Assembly (NCBI GenBank): GCA_020161935.1
Contig: JAIUNI010000002.1
Coordinates: forward strand, 682,001-746,000
Source: Chloroflexota bacterium
Lineage (GTDB): Bacteria > Chloroflexota > Anaerolineae > Aggregatilineales > Phototrophicaceae
Reading direction: 5' to 3'
Length of the DNA: 64,000 nucleotides
Numbering within the stretch: the first letter of the stretch is position 1; each line of letters opens with the position of its first letter. The translations under genes and the position numbers were made by a program. Below are positions 7,939 to 16,424 of the stretch, piece by piece. The notes beneath the pieces are model-generated. The model did not search any database. It was not told the DNA's origin and saw nothing but the letters and a program-made list of their open reading frames with translations.

Positions 7939-8619
7939 TTACGCCAACTCCAGCGACTTCACGATTTGCGCCGGTGTTTGCCCGACGAAATATTTGAGGG
8001 AGTTCGTCATGTGGGATTGGTCGAAGTAGCCGAGTTCATACGTCGTGTCGAGGATCGGTCTACCCTGTTGCAGCATCTCCAGTGCCTTTTTCGCCCGCTC
8101 GATTTGCTGGATCGACTTGTGGGTTAAGCCCGTCGCGTGGAGGAAGCGCCGCTGTACCGAACGCGGCGAGAGGTCGTCGGTAAGCTGACCTTGCAGCGCG
8201 GCAGCCACCACCGGCTCGCGCACCAACATGCCCTCGCGCACCAGTCGTGCGACGAACGTATCCGCGTTGTCGTAGGTCGGGAACTCCCATGCCGAGCAGT
8301 ATAACCAGCATTTGCGATTATTCGCCTCTGGCAGGTCAAACCCGCAGTCAACCAGCCGTTTGCCGGGGAGGTGCGGCATAAACGTCCCCAGCTTGAACAC
8401 AATACCGAAGAAATTCGCGTCCTCCGGCACCGGTGAGGGCTGGGCTTTCGTCTCTGGCCCACGCACCGTCAGCCACGTTTTGCCTTCCTGCCGCGTCACC
8501 ACGATGCCCCAATGCGATTCGGCGACCGACATGAACGACCCGCCACCCTCGCTTTCGGTGCGCCAAATCCCCTCCACATACGGCGAGTCTGACGCTCGCG
8601 ACTCGAAGGTAAACTTCAT
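7939..8619 (-). CDS. AraC-family transcriptional regulator (226 aa)
   Basis: Same length and architecture as 6541-7221: sensor domain opening ASDSPYVEGIWRTESEG, with HWGIVVTRQEGKTWLTVRGP. The HTH includes QQIERAKKALEMLQQGRP and ELGYFDQSHMTNSLKYFVG. The upstream regions of the two paralogues share a TGTTATAAT box and a GGTAGGAG ribosome site, so duplication included the promoter. Presumed regulator of the adjacent DHFR-like gene. Confidence 0.85.
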   Translation of the reverse strand: MKFTFESRASDSPYVEGIWRTESEGGGSFMSVAESHWGIVVTRQEGKTWLTVRGPETKAQPSPVPEDANFFGIVFKLGTFMPHLPGKRLVDCGFDLPEANNRKCWLYCSAWEFPTYDNADTFVARLVREGMLVREPVVAAALQGQLTDDLSPRSVQRRFLHATGLTHKSIQQIERAKKALEMLQQGRPILDTTYELGYFDQSHMTNSLKYFVGQTPAQIVKSLELA

Positions 8620-8673
8620 GCGGATGCCTCCTACCCATCAGGTATCCATTATAACATTTTGGCTGCTCACCCG

Positions 8674-9228
8674 TTACTTCACCACGCGGTAGATGATGTC
8701 CGTCCGCCCTGCGGGTGATTCGATCAGCTTGAGCCGTTCAAGGCGCGGCGGGTGATCGCCCAGCTTGTCGAATAAGCGCAGTCCCTCGTTCAGCAGGATC
8801 GGCACAACCGTAATATGCAGTTCGTCGAGCAGCTTGGCCTTCAGCAGTTGCTGGATCGTACTCGCGCCACCGACCACCGTCACATCTTTATCACCAGCAG
8901 CGGTCTTAGCCTGTGCGACCGCGCTTTCAAGCCCATCGGTGACGAAGCTAAACTTTAGCTTGCTATTCTGTCCCTTCGCCGCCTTCTTCGGCGGCTTGTG
9001 CGTCACCACGAAGATCGACACTTGGTATTCGTAACCGGTGTAATCACCGTTACCCATGTCATAGGTTTTTCTACCCATGACCACCGCGCCGGTCGACTTC
9101 ATCTGTTCCTGCATGTAGTCGGTGTTGATGAACGCCTCAAAGTTCGCGTATAACAACGCCACGCTGCCGTTTGAGTCATTCACGAATCCGTCCAGCGACA
9201 TCGCCATGCCGCCTAATACTTTCCCCAT
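8674..9228 (-). CDS. dihydrofolate reductase family protein (184 aa)
   Basis: DHFR-like reductase: MAMSLDGFVNDSNG, VVMGRKTYDMG, the glycine-rich VTVVGGASTIQQLLKAKLLD, VPILLNEGLRLFDKLG, ending YRVVK. It starts 14 nt after the stop of a second DHFR-like gene (9243-9866), with an AGGAGG site overlapping that stop region, so the two form a bicistronic unit. Substrate unknown. Confidence 0.85.
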   Translation of the reverse strand: MGKVLGGMAMSLDGFVNDSNGSVALLYANFEAFINTDYMQEQMKSTGAVVMGRKTYDMGNGDYTGYEYQVSIFVVTHKPPKKAAKGQNSKLKFSFVTDGLESAVAQAKTAAGDKDVTVVGGASTIQQLLKAKLLDELHITVVPILLNEGLRLFDKLGDHPPRLERLKLIESPAGRTDIIYRVVK

Positions 9229-9242
9229 AATCCTATCCTCCT

Positions 9243-9866
9243 CTATGATTCCTTTACAACCCGATACTTAAGATGGCTGACACACGGCGAATCAACGGTT
9301 CGCACCCGTTCCAGTTCGACCGGCTGCCCACCAATGTACTGGAACAACCGCCGCCCTTTGCCCAACAAAACTGGCACGATATGAACCTGTATCTCATCGA
9401 CCAATCCCGCTGTCAACATCTGCTGAATAATGTTCGCGCCGCCCGCGACCGACACGTTTTTATCACCCGCAGCCGACTTGGCCTGTGCCAGCGCCTTTTG
9501 AAAACCGTCGGTCACAAATGTGAAGTTCGTGTCGCCTCGTTGAATGTTGGGATCGCTTTCCTCATGAGTCACCACAAACACCGGCACGCGAAACGGCGGG
9601 TTGTCGCCCCATTCTTTCTCCGCGTGGTTAAACATATTCCGGCCCATCACAATCGCGCCAATATCCTTGAAAGATTCTTCAAGGACTTCCGCATCCCGGT
9701 CACGCTCGCCGCCTTCCATGCCGTGGCGTTCGCGCCAGCTTGCGAGGTCATATAACCAACTGTGCAAACGGTCACCGCCGTCGCCCAACGGTTGGTCTGC
9801 GCTCCCGTTCGGCCCGGCGATGAAACCGTCCAATGACATTGACATATCAATCGTTACGTTACCCAT
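9243..9866 (-). CDS. dihydrofolate reductase family protein (207 aa)
   Basis: DHFR-like reductase: MSMSLDGFIAGPNG, IVMGRNMFNHAEKEWG, VSVAGGANIIQQMLTAGLVD, VPVLLGKGRRLFQYIGG, ending YRVVKES. The ATG at 9866 (MGNVTID) has a GAGG site; four extra codons upstream are possible. It carries an Arg/Asp/Glu-rich insert (WRERHGMEGGERDRDAEVLE) not found in the neighbouring paralogues. First gene of the pair with 8674-9228. Confidence 0.85.
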   Translation of the reverse strand: MGNVTIDMSMSLDGFIAGPNGSADQPLGDGGDRLHSWLYDLASWRERHGMEGGERDRDAEVLEESFKDIGAIVMGRNMFNHAEKEWGDNPPFRVPVFVVTHEESDPNIQRGDTNFTFVTDGFQKALAQAKSAAGDKNVSVAGGANIIQQMLTAGLVDEIQVHIVPVLLGKGRRLFQYIGGQPVELERVRTVDSPCVSHLKYRVVKES

Positions 9867-10052
9867 CTTATACCTCATCTACTGCATAGAACATCTGTGT
9901 TCATACTAACATCAAACTTAGATCACTTGTTCTATATTGTCAAGGGTCATATGGCTAGGTTTCAGACCTGTAACACCTAAGCCATCTGGTTTCGCTATCA
10001 TGCCTTCTGAACTATAATGAGCCACATCAGTCCGGCATACAGGAGACACATC

Positions 10053-10871
10053 ATGCACCCTGTAGCACCTTCTCATCCGGCACTACCTGATCTGTTCGAC
10101 ACACCCTATCTGCACTTTGTCGTCACCGCGATGGGAACCGGCAACAGCCCCGCGCTCGTCTGGGCGGATGACCTCCATGCGCCGACAGCCGCCTTCATCT
10201 GGGATACCACCCACAGCGTCTACTTCGGCGGTCGGACGGATAACGACACTTTCAACATCGAATTACGCCACTTCCTCGCCGCAACCTTTCTGCCAGACGT
10301 GGCAAAGCGCCAGCTTGGCCTGCTCAAGCTGTACACCGCCAACGACGCATGGCGCAGCCTCGCACCGTCCTTCTTTGAGGGGATGGGCTTTGAAGACCGG
10401 ATGCGCGTCCTCTACCGTTTACCTGCCGCGCCCGTTTTCACACCCGCACCGCCGCTGCCGCCGCATCTCCACCTGCGCCTGATTGACGACGACCTGCTCG
10501 GTCAGCGCAGCCTCCGCAGCATCGACCCGCTGCTCGAAGAAATCCAATCATGCTGGACGCTGCTCGAACGCTTTCTCGATCAAGGCTTTGGCTACTGTAT
10601 CGTCAGCGACACCGATGGCATCCTCGCGTGGTGTACAGCGGAGTACGTCAGTCCCGGTGTTTGCGGGGTCGGCATCGAAACACTTGAAGCCTATCAGGGT
10701 AACGGCCTCGCCACCGCCATCGCCCAAGCCTTCGCCCAGCACGCCCTCAGCCTCGGCTGGCAGGTTCATTGGGATGCGTGGCTCACCAACACACCCTCAA
10801 CCCGCGTCGCCGAAAAAGCGGGCTTCCAAAAAGTCACCGAATACCCCATCACCCTCGCCATCTTCAAGTAG
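10053..10871 (+). CDS. GNAT family acetyltransferase (272 aa)
   Basis: C-terminal acetyltransferase domain with CGVGIETLEAYQGNGLATAI (acetyl-CoA loop QGNGLA) and NTPSTRVAEKAGFQ. The N-terminal half (TPYLHFVVTAMGTGNSPALV onward) matches the larger two-part GNAT_acetyltran type. The ATG at 10053 follows AGGAGA; the frame opens 12 codons earlier. A TATAAT lies at 10013-10018. Substrate unknown. Confidence 0.8.
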   Translation: MHPVAPSHPALPDLFDTPYLHFVVTAMGTGNSPALVWADDLHAPTAAFIWDTTHSVYFGGRTDNDTFNIELRHFLAATFLPDVAKRQLGLLKLYTANDAWRSLAPSFFEGMGFEDRMRVLYRLPAAPVFTPAPPLPPHLHLRLIDDDLLGQRSLRSIDPLLEEIQSCWTLLERFLDQGFGYCIVSDTDGILAWCTAEYVSPGVCGVGIETLEAYQGNGLATAIAQAFAQHALSLGWQVHWDAWLTNTPSTRVAEKAGFQKVTEYPITLAIFK

Positions 10872-11110
10872 CCCTCTTTGCATTTTCGCTCTGCGTTCCT
10901 CCGCGTCTCTGCGGTTAAACGCTTGCTTTTCTCCTCCTTCTCTGTGCCTCTGTGGTGAATGGCATTTTATTGCTTCCCTCTTGGCGTTCTTGGCGACTTG
11001 GCGGTTAATCTCTATATTTTCTCTGCGGTTTAAACTCTTATCTTTCTCTGTCTTTCTGCGCCTTCGCGGTTAATGTTTTGTATAATAGAATCACTTGTGA
11101 ATATCTGAAC
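10872..11110 (+). repeat. non-coding boilerplate repeats
   Basis: No gene. Holds degenerate copies of two short motifs found elsewhere in the window: 'CTGCGTTCCTCCGCGTCTC' followed by TGCGGTTAA (10890-10918, degenerate copy near 11052-11074), and 'TTGGCGTTCTTGGCGACTTG' followed by GCGGTTAATC (10981-11010). The second also occurs at 12412-12445, at 18691-18723 and inverted at 24757-24786. Origin and function unknown. Confidence 0.7.
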
Positions 11111-11124
11111 AAGGGGTAGTGGTT

Positions 11125-12291
11125 ATGTGGCGTTGGTTGGTCTTGGCACTGGGCGCAATTGTGATCGTCGTATTTGGCTTCAGCCTCATCGACTCGAACG
11201 GCGGCTCGACCGTCAGCGCCACCACGCAGTTCGCCGGTGTCCTCGCGGATACCACTGGCTACACCCGCGCCATCGAACCCCGCACATGGGAATTCCCTAC
11301 CGACTTCGGCGCACATCCCGGCTTCCAAACCGAATGGTGGTATTACACGGGTAATGTCCGCACCGATGACGGGCGGCGCTTCGGCTACCAGTTCACCATC
11401 TTCCGCCGTGCCATCCAGCCGCCGGATGAAACTGTCACCAGCAGCTCGGAATGGCGCAGCAATCAAATCTACATGGCGCACTTCGCTGTATCCGATATTG
11501 GCGGTGGGCAGTATTACCATGTGCAGCGCTTCAGCCGTGGCGCAGCCGGACTCGCTGGCGCAGTGGCTGACCCGCTCTATCACGTTTGGATTGAAGATTG
11601 GCAAATCAAGGCTGATGACGAAGCCGCTGACCGCACCACCATCACCGCCGACGCGGGGCAGTTCGCCATCAACCTCGCCCTCGAACAAGTCAAACCACCC
11701 GCCCTGCAAGGCGACAACGGCCTCAGCCCGAAAAGTGCCGAAGTCGGCAACGCCAGCTACTACTACTCGCTCACCCGCTTATTGACCACAGGCAGCATCC
11801 GCATCGGCGACCAAACCCTCAGCGTCAGCGGTACGACGTGGAAAGATCACGAATTCAGTACCAGCGCCCTCGGCATCACCGCGCAGGGTTGGGATTGGTT
11901 CGGCCTCCAGCTCGACGACAACCGTGAACTGATGCTCGGTCAAATCCGCTTGCAGGATGGCAGCCGCGAACCGGCTTTCGGCGGCTTACTCGTCAACGCC
12001 GACGGCAGCACACGCTACCTGAAAAGCAGTGACTTCACCTTTGAAGTCACCGATACATGGCAAAGCCCCCACAACGGCGCGACTTACCCTGCTGGTTGGA
12101 ACATCACCATCGACACCGGCGACCCCCAGCCGCTGAATATCACCCTCACGCCGCTCCTCGCTGACCAAGAACTGCACGGCAGCGGAAACGTCGATTATTG
12201 GGAAGGGGCAGTCGCCATCAGCGGCGACCAAACCGGCTACGGCTATGCCGAACTCACCGGCTACGTCCAAGCCATGACCGGACGCTTCTAG
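11125..12291 (+). CDS. exported CrtC/AttH-like (lipocalin-like) protein (388 aa)
   Basis: An N-terminal hydrophobic segment (WRWLVLALGAIVIVVFGFSL) acts as signal peptide or anchor. It is followed by the hallmark of the hydroxyneurosporene synthase (CrtC)/AttH family: FPTDFGAHPGFQTEWWYYTG, GYQFTIFRRA, YMAHFAVSD, and a C-terminal half with VSGTTWKDHEFSTSALG and WDWFGLQLDD. Full-length double beta-barrel. CrtC hydrates carotenoids, but most homologues outside phototrophs are uncharacterised, and no carotenoid genes are nearby. The ATG at 11125 has AAGGGG 8 nt upstream; a GTG two codons earlier is too close to it. Confidence 0.8.
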   Translation: MWRWLVLALGAIVIVVFGFSLIDSNGGSTVSATTQFAGVLADTTGYTRAIEPRTWEFPTDFGAHPGFQTEWWYYTGNVRTDDGRRFGYQFTIFRRAIQPPDETVTSSSEWRSNQIYMAHFAVSDIGGGQYYHVQRFSRGAAGLAGAVADPLYHVWIEDWQIKADDEAADRTTITADAGQFAINLALEQVKPPALQGDNGLSPKSAEVGNASYYYSLTRLLTTGSIRIGDQTLSVSGTTWKDHEFSTSALGITAQGWDWFGLQLDDNRELMLGQIRLQDGSREPAFGGLLVNADGSTRYLKSSDFTFEVTDTWQSPHNGATYPAGWNITIDTGDPQPLNITLTPLLADQELHGSGNVDYWEGAVAISGDQTGYGYAELTGYVQAMTGRF

Positions 12292-12613
12292 CTTTCCCGC
12301 ATTTCTCTACGTCTCTAGTCTTTCTCTGTGTCCTCAGTGGCTCTATGGTGAATTCTTCTCCGCGTTCCTCTGCGCCTCTGCGGTTCAATTAATCTTGTCT
12401 TTTACTCTAAAATTCTTGGCGTTCTTGGCGACTTGGCGGTTAATCCTTGTATTTCGTTTTTGCATTAATCTATTGACTATTAACTACAGACTATCGACTG
12501 TACTTTTACCCCGTAGGCCAACCGTCGGGTATCAGCACGGAATCCATAAAACTCCAACCGGTAAGATCGTGCTACAGTGAGTAAAACAGACTTATTAATG
12601 GGGAATTTCACTC
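12292..12613 (+). repeat. intergenic region with boilerplate repeats
   Basis: 322 bp without a convincing gene. Contains 'CGCGTTCCTCTGCGCCTCTG' followed by CGGTT (12360-12385), 'TTCTTGGCGTTCTTGGCGAC' followed by TTGGCGGTTAATCC (12412-12445), and an 'actattaactacagactatc' stretch (12477-12496). The last 60 bp must hold the promoter of the next gene; I see no clear boxes. Confidence 0.6.
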
Positions 12614-13783
12614 ATGCGCCGCCTACTCTGGTGCCTCGTTCTCTTGGTTATGCTCGTTCCCGCGCTGGCAACCGCGCAGGATTACCCGCCGCAGGTGCAA
12701 AAAGCGCTTGATGACCTCAACGCCCGCCTCGGCCTCGAACTCACCCTCAGCGATTTTAACTGGCGCTTCAGCAAAAATATCTACCCGGATGCCAGCTTAG
12801 GCTGCCCGCAGCCCGGTACCGCCTACGCGCAGGTGCAAACACCCGGCTTTCAGGTGCAGTTGGATGTGCAGGGCTTAACATGGGATTACCGCGTATCGAA
12901 TGATCTGTCGCAAGTCACCCTTTGCAGCCCGCTGGCGACACCTACACCCTCGCCGCAGCCCACTTACCCACCGCCCACCTACATCATTCCGACCGGCGCA
13001 CCCGGTTCGACGGCCACGCCGACCTTCTGCCCGAACGCTCCCGCGCCGCGCCTAACGGTTGGTTCGCTGGCAGCTATTCTGCCGGATGTCGCCAACATCG
13101 TCCGTCAAGCCCCCGGCGAAGGCAGCGGGTTCTTGGGCGAACTGCCCGTTGGTCGTCAGGTATACGTGCTGGATGGCCCGCGCTGCGCCTCAGATATGGC
13201 ATGGTGGTATGTGGCGGATACACAAAGCCGCCTTATCGGTTGGACGAGCGAAGGTGAAGTCAATGACTATTGGCTCGAACCGGTATTCATAACCCCATCG
13301 TTCCCCACGCCGCAGCCTTTACCCACCCTCGACAGCGGCGGCGCTGGGATGGCTCCAACCGTGACCCCACAGCCTTTGGATACACAGGTATTCCGCCCAA
13401 CTCCTTCACCCACCCTTCCGGGTTTCATGCCCACACCCGGTCGTGAGTATCCAACCAATCCGTCGCCCTTCCGCCCATCACCCACGACGACACTGAATTT
13501 CGCACCCACTGTCACCCGCGCTGCGCTCTGTGCGCCCAATTTACCGCCGCGTCTGATTGTCGGTGGCTCTGGCCGCGTCACCCCCGGCATCCCCAACAAT
13601 ATGCGTCAGGGTCCCGGCAGCAGCACCCAATACGTCGGTGAAATCCCTCCCGGCGGCGTGTTCACCGTCCTCGAAGGCCCAAGCTGCGCCTCCGGCATGT
13701 CGTGGTGGAAGGTCAACTACAACGGCACCATCGGCTGGACACCGGAAGGCATCGCACCCCAATACTGGATCGAACCTGTCTAG
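12614..13783 (+). CDS. secreted protein with two SH3-like domains (389 aa)
   Basis: Signal peptide MRRLLWCLVLLVMLVPALATA. An N-terminal domain of about 85 residues is followed by a Pro/Thr-rich linker. Then come two homologous SH3-like units (about residues 143-220 and 305-389), each with a 'RLxVG...VxxxPN/I...RQxPG' start, a 'VLDGPRCAS' / 'VLEGPSCAS' core, WW, 'IGWT.EG' and a terminal WLEPV / WIEPV. Each unit carries two Cys that could pair outside the cell. Cell-wall or surface binding is an inference from bacterial SH3 domains. Confidence 0.8.
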   Translation: MRRLLWCLVLLVMLVPALATAQDYPPQVQKALDDLNARLGLELTLSDFNWRFSKNIYPDASLGCPQPGTAYAQVQTPGFQVQLDVQGLTWDYRVSNDLSQVTLCSPLATPTPSPQPTYPPPTYIIPTGAPGSTATPTFCPNAPAPRLTVGSLAAILPDVANIVRQAPGEGSGFLGELPVGRQVYVLDGPRCASDMAWWYVADTQSRLIGWTSEGEVNDYWLEPVFITPSFPTPQPLPTLDSGGAGMAPTVTPQPLDTQVFRPTPSPTLPGFMPTPGREYPTNPSPFRPSPTTTLNFAPTVTRAALCAPNLPPRLIVGGSGRVTPGIPNNMRQGPGSSTQYVGEIPPGGVFTVLEGPSCASGMSWWKVNYNGTIGWTPEGIAPQYWIEPV

Positions 13784-13810
13784 CCCGTAAGCCGCAACCC
13801 GTAATGTCAG

Positions 13811-13844
13811 AACGGATATGTCTCACTTGGGGCATATCCGTTTT
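13811..13844 (+). terminator. intrinsic terminator after the SH3 protein gene
   Basis: 10-bp perfect stem AACGGATATG / CATATCCGTT (13811-13820, 13833-13842) followed by TTTTC, 28 nt past the stop. Confidence 0.75.
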
Positions 13845-13961
13845 CAATTCCCACGCATACGCTTCACATCGTTTCCATAATCTTCCAAATCTTAAGATAC
13901 ATTACAAGAATATTGGATTACGATTTGCTTAATACGGTTTTCGTTTAGATGGAATATTAAA

Positions 13962-14375
13962 ATGTCGACAGTTCAGATTTCATGGTACGATCCAGAACAA
14001 ACGATCATTTGTACGGAGTATAGTGGCGCGTGGACGTGGGATGATTTTCATGCCACACTGGAAGCGGTGGTTGACATGATGCAGTCCGTGAACTATCGTG
14101 TCGATTTGATCGTCGCGCCGCATCGAAACGCGGTTATGCCGAAGGGCAGCTCCGAGCCGCATTTTAAACGCGCCCTCCAACTGATGCCGCCCAACTTTGG
14201 CATTCAGGTCATTGTGTCGCATGGTATCCTGTCACGCACTGTAGCCTCGATTTTTCTCAAAATCTCTAAAAACAGCGCGTTCCATAATCGGTTGTTTTTC
14301 GTCACCGATGTGGACGAAGCCCACCAGATAATCCTCAAAGAACGCCAGTGCAGCGCAGCACCAACACACGCCTGA
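13962..14375 (+). CDS. hypothetical STAS/SpoIIAA-like small protein (137 aa)
   Basis: Short soluble protein with alternating strands and helices: VQISWYDPEQTIICTEYSGA, WDDFHATLEAVVDMMQ, a basic segment, and FFVTDVDEAHQIIL near the end. The pattern recalls the SpoIIAA/STAS-like fold used in many bacterial 'lyase-like' hypothetical proteins, but I cannot assign a named family. Weak ribosome site. Single gene converging with 14494-14934. Confidence 0.6.
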   Translation: MSTVQISWYDPEQTIICTEYSGAWTWDDFHATLEAVVDMMQSVNYRVDLIVAPHRNAVMPKGSSEPHFKRALQLMPPNFGIQVIVSHGILSRTVASIFLKISKNSAFHNRLFFVTDVDEAHQIILKERQCSAAPTHA

Positions 14376-14448
14376 TAAAGCACGTCCGTGCAGCCTTCAT
14401 TCATAACTATTGATTATACCCATCGCACGTAACCTACTCGAATCAAAA

Positions 14449-14471
14449 AGGGACACGGCAGTCGTGTCCCT
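14449..14471 (-). terminator. intrinsic terminator between converging genes
   Basis: Perfect 9-bp stem AGGGACACG / CGTGTCCCT with a 5-nt loop. On the minus strand it is followed by TTTTTGATT, so it best serves the 14494-14934 gene; it could also act on the plus strand. Confidence 0.75.
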
Positions 14472-14493
14472 CTGACTTTTGTCATTATCCTAT

Positions 14494-14934
14494 TTACGGG
14501 AACTGAATGTCGGTAATCGGCTCAACCGTGCTAAACTCGCCGCTGGTCGAGTCGAACACTTCGTCAATCGTCGCGTCGCCAATCGTGCCGGTAATGTGGA
14601 AGCTGTAGTCACCCGGTTGGGTCGGGATCAAATCAGCCGTGTAGTTACCCGGTTCGCCGAACACCGCACGCAGCCGCAGCACCTTGCTTTGTCCACCATA
14701 GCTCACTTCGATTTGCAGCGTTTCCTCGGCACCTTCGACCGGCTGTTCATCCTCATGTGTCATAATCTCAAACTCCGGCCCATTCAACAATGTGGTATAC
14801 GCCGGTTCCGCCCGCCAACCAAACACAATCGTGTACGCTCCATCGCCGATCTCACGCCCCTCATGCGCCGAAACGGTCGCAAACAAAGCCAACACTGCCA
14901 CAACCAGCATACCCAACTGAACGATCCGCTTCAT
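14494..14934 (-). CDS. small exported protein, possible CopC/YtkA-like domain (146 aa)
   Basis: The ATG at 14934 (AGAGGAG site) gives a signal peptide, KRIVQLGMLVVAVLALFATV, ending at SAHEG. The mature part is a beta-sandwich-like domain starting at AHEGREIGDGAYTIVFGWRA, with FGEPGNYTADLIPTQPGDYS in the middle. The mature protein begins with a His and contains HED. The spacing resembles YtkA/CopC-like periplasmic copper proteins, which would fit the metal-sensor-like regulator transcribed just upstream on the same strand; this is an inference. Confidence 0.6.
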   Translation of the reverse strand: MKRIVQLGMLVVAVLALFATVSAHEGREIGDGAYTIVFGWRAEPAYTTLLNGPEFEIMTHEDEQPVEGAEETLQIEVSYGGQSKVLRLRAVFGEPGNYTADLIPTQPGDYSFHITGTIGDATIDEVFDSTSGEFSTVEPITDIQFP

Positions 14935-15022
14935 AACACGTTGCTCCTCTTGCATAAAAAACGTTAACCATGATCGCAGGCATTCCACCTGTTAATCACC
15001 ACAATCAACCGAATACCGTATC

Positions 15023-15112
15023 CTCGTAGGGATGAGGCGTGCCTCATCCGCGCCACCAACCACAAACCTTGCTTTTGTAGGGGATGGATTTAACCCATTC
15101 CGTATTTGGTTT
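15023..15112. repeat. 'GTAGGGATGAGGCGTGCCTC' type boilerplate repeats
   Basis: Two copies of a short hairpin-forming repeat, 'CGTAGGGATGAGGCGTGCCT' plus 'CATCCGCGCCACCAACCACA' (15028-15067), and 'TGTAGGGGATGGATTTAACC' (15075-15094). Related copies lie at 17698-17920. Non-coding. Confidence 0.6.
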
Positions 15113-15137
15113 TTAAACACGAACACCTTCCGCTTCA

Positions 15138-15725
15138 TCAGCCTACCGAATGCTCCCCGCCGCACCCATGATGATGTTCCGCCTCCAACTGGACTTTCGC
15201 TTCATCAAACGTTGCAATCCGTCCGCCGAACCCCTTCTGGAAGTTCAGCGCGTCACCCTCGCTGCCGAAGCACAGGTAGCTCGGCTGGCAGCACAGCGTA
15301 ATGCTCGAACCGACCAGATAGTAGGCCGTCAATGCGTTCACCATCCGCCCGTAGATAAAATCCTTCGCCAGAATGGATGTCGGCTGTACCACCTCGCCCA
15401 TCAGCAAGATGCCGCAGTGGGGGCAGCACGCATACAGCGGCTCGCTTGCCGCCGTCTGGATAATCACCTGCGTCCGCTCGGATACCGGCGCGTCGCACAA
15501 CCGGCACACTTGCAGCGCCCGTGTCCGCCGTGTCCGGCTGTCAGCGCGGATAACACCGCCGTGTATCTTCTCCACCTGTCCCGACCGTACCAACTGGTCA
15601 AGGTCGCGGTGAATCGTCATCACCGAGACACCCAACCGCCGCACCAGCTCGTCAATCGAAAGGGAAGGGCTTTCGCTCAACCACCCGAGAATTTGTTCCT
15701 GTCGGGTTGTGGGGAAATCAACCAT
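15138..15725 (-). CDS. DeoR-type HTH regulator fused to NosL-like metal-binding domain (195 aa)
   Basis: Residues 1-60 are a DeoR-type winged helix-turn-helix (RQEQILGWLSES, SIDELVRRLGVSVMTIHRDL, KIHGGVIRAD). Then comes a CxxC pair (C74, C77) and CCPHC (C100, C101, C104), a TRASH/zinc-ribbon-like metal site. From about residue 118 follows a NosL-like segment (AKDFIYGRMVNALTAYYLVG, FGGRIATFDEA), with further Cys at 145, 146 and 152 and a tail rich in metal ligands, HHHGCGGEH. NosL is a Cu(I) chaperone. A copper- or redox-responsive repressor is a reasonable inference. It is divergent from 15901-16404. Confidence 0.75.
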   Translation of the reverse strand: MVDFPTTRQEQILGWLSESPSLSIDELVRRLGVSVMTIHRDLDQLVRSGQVEKIHGGVIRADSRTRRTRALQVCRLCDAPVSERTQVIIQTAASEPLYACCPHCGILLMGEVVQPTSILAKDFIYGRMVNALTAYYLVGSSITLCCQPSYLCFGSEGDALNFQKGFGGRIATFDEAKVQLEAEHHHGCGGEHSVG

Positions 15726-15837
15726 AACCCACCTGTATGATAACTCTTGTTAAACTCCGTGAAATATACCACAACTTATCACTATCACAATATGACCATC
15801 GTCACCTTGTCGCGTGACGTTTGTCTCTCCAGCCATA

Positions 15838-15866
15838 TTGACACCAAATGGAATTTAGCTTAACCT
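15838..15866 (+). promoter_or_regulatory. probable promoter of the 15901 membrane protein
   Basis: Perfect -35 TTGACA (15838-15843), 17-bp spacer and a weaker -10 TAACCT (15861-15866), with an alternative TAAATA a few bases on. It lies in the divergent region shared with the DeoR-NosL regulator. Confidence 0.4.
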
Positions 15867-15900
15867 AAATATATATTTCGCCAAATAAAAATTGGAGAGC

Positions 15901-16404
15901 ATGATGTTCCCGTTCAGTCTGTTCTGGAGCGATCTTCTCATCATCATCGTCTACTGCACCGCGTTTATCGCCGTCACCATCTATTGGAAACCGCGTATGT
16001 GGCTGCACGACTTCCCCGCCGATATTCAAGCCCTCGCTCCACCGAAAACACCCGCCGAAAAGCGCCTCACCACCCTCGTCGGCACGCCCTTCGTCGTCAT
16101 TCTGTTCCTGCTGGTGGTCGGCCTATCGCTGGACATCAAGCCTGCGCTCGGTGCGGGTTTCAACTTCGGTGCCGCGTGGCTCTACGCCTATGCCTTGTTC
16201 TTCGGCTTCAACCTGTGGGATTTGGTTGTCCTCGACTGGATTGGCCTCAGCTTGGTTGACCCGCAGCACCCACCCATCGCTGGTACAGAAGGCGCTGCTG
16301 GTTGGCGTGACTACAAGTTCCACTTCTACGGCTTCTTAAAAGGCTGCGTCATCGGCATCGTCTTTGCCGCCATCGCGGCGCTGCCCATTAGTCTATTGGC
16401 GTAA
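15901..16404 (+). CDS. four-helix membrane protein of unknown function (167 aa)
   Basis: Four predicted membrane segments: LIIIVYCTAFIAVTIYW, VVILFLLVVGLSL, WLYAYALFFGFNLWDLVVL and CVIGIVFAAIAALPISLLA. GGAG precedes ATGATG at 15901. The polar loop APPKTPAEKRL and a DWIG motif are visible. No family recognised. It shares a divergent promoter region with the DeoR-NosL fusion, so the regulator may control it. Confidence 0.7.
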   Translation: MMFPFSLFWSDLLIIIVYCTAFIAVTIYWKPRMWLHDFPADIQALAPPKTPAEKRLTTLVGTPFVVILFLLVVGLSLDIKPALGAGFNFGAAWLYAYALFFGFNLWDLVVLDWIGLSLVDPQHPPIAGTEGAAGWRDYKFHFYGFLKGCVIGIVFAAIAALPISLLA

Positions 16405-16424
16405 CTCAGCCACAGATCGCATGA

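Noticed and set aside
11125..12291. Carotenoid hydratase (crtC) gene symbol
   Set aside because: The family match is good, but no carotenoid genes are nearby and most homologues act on unknown substrates.
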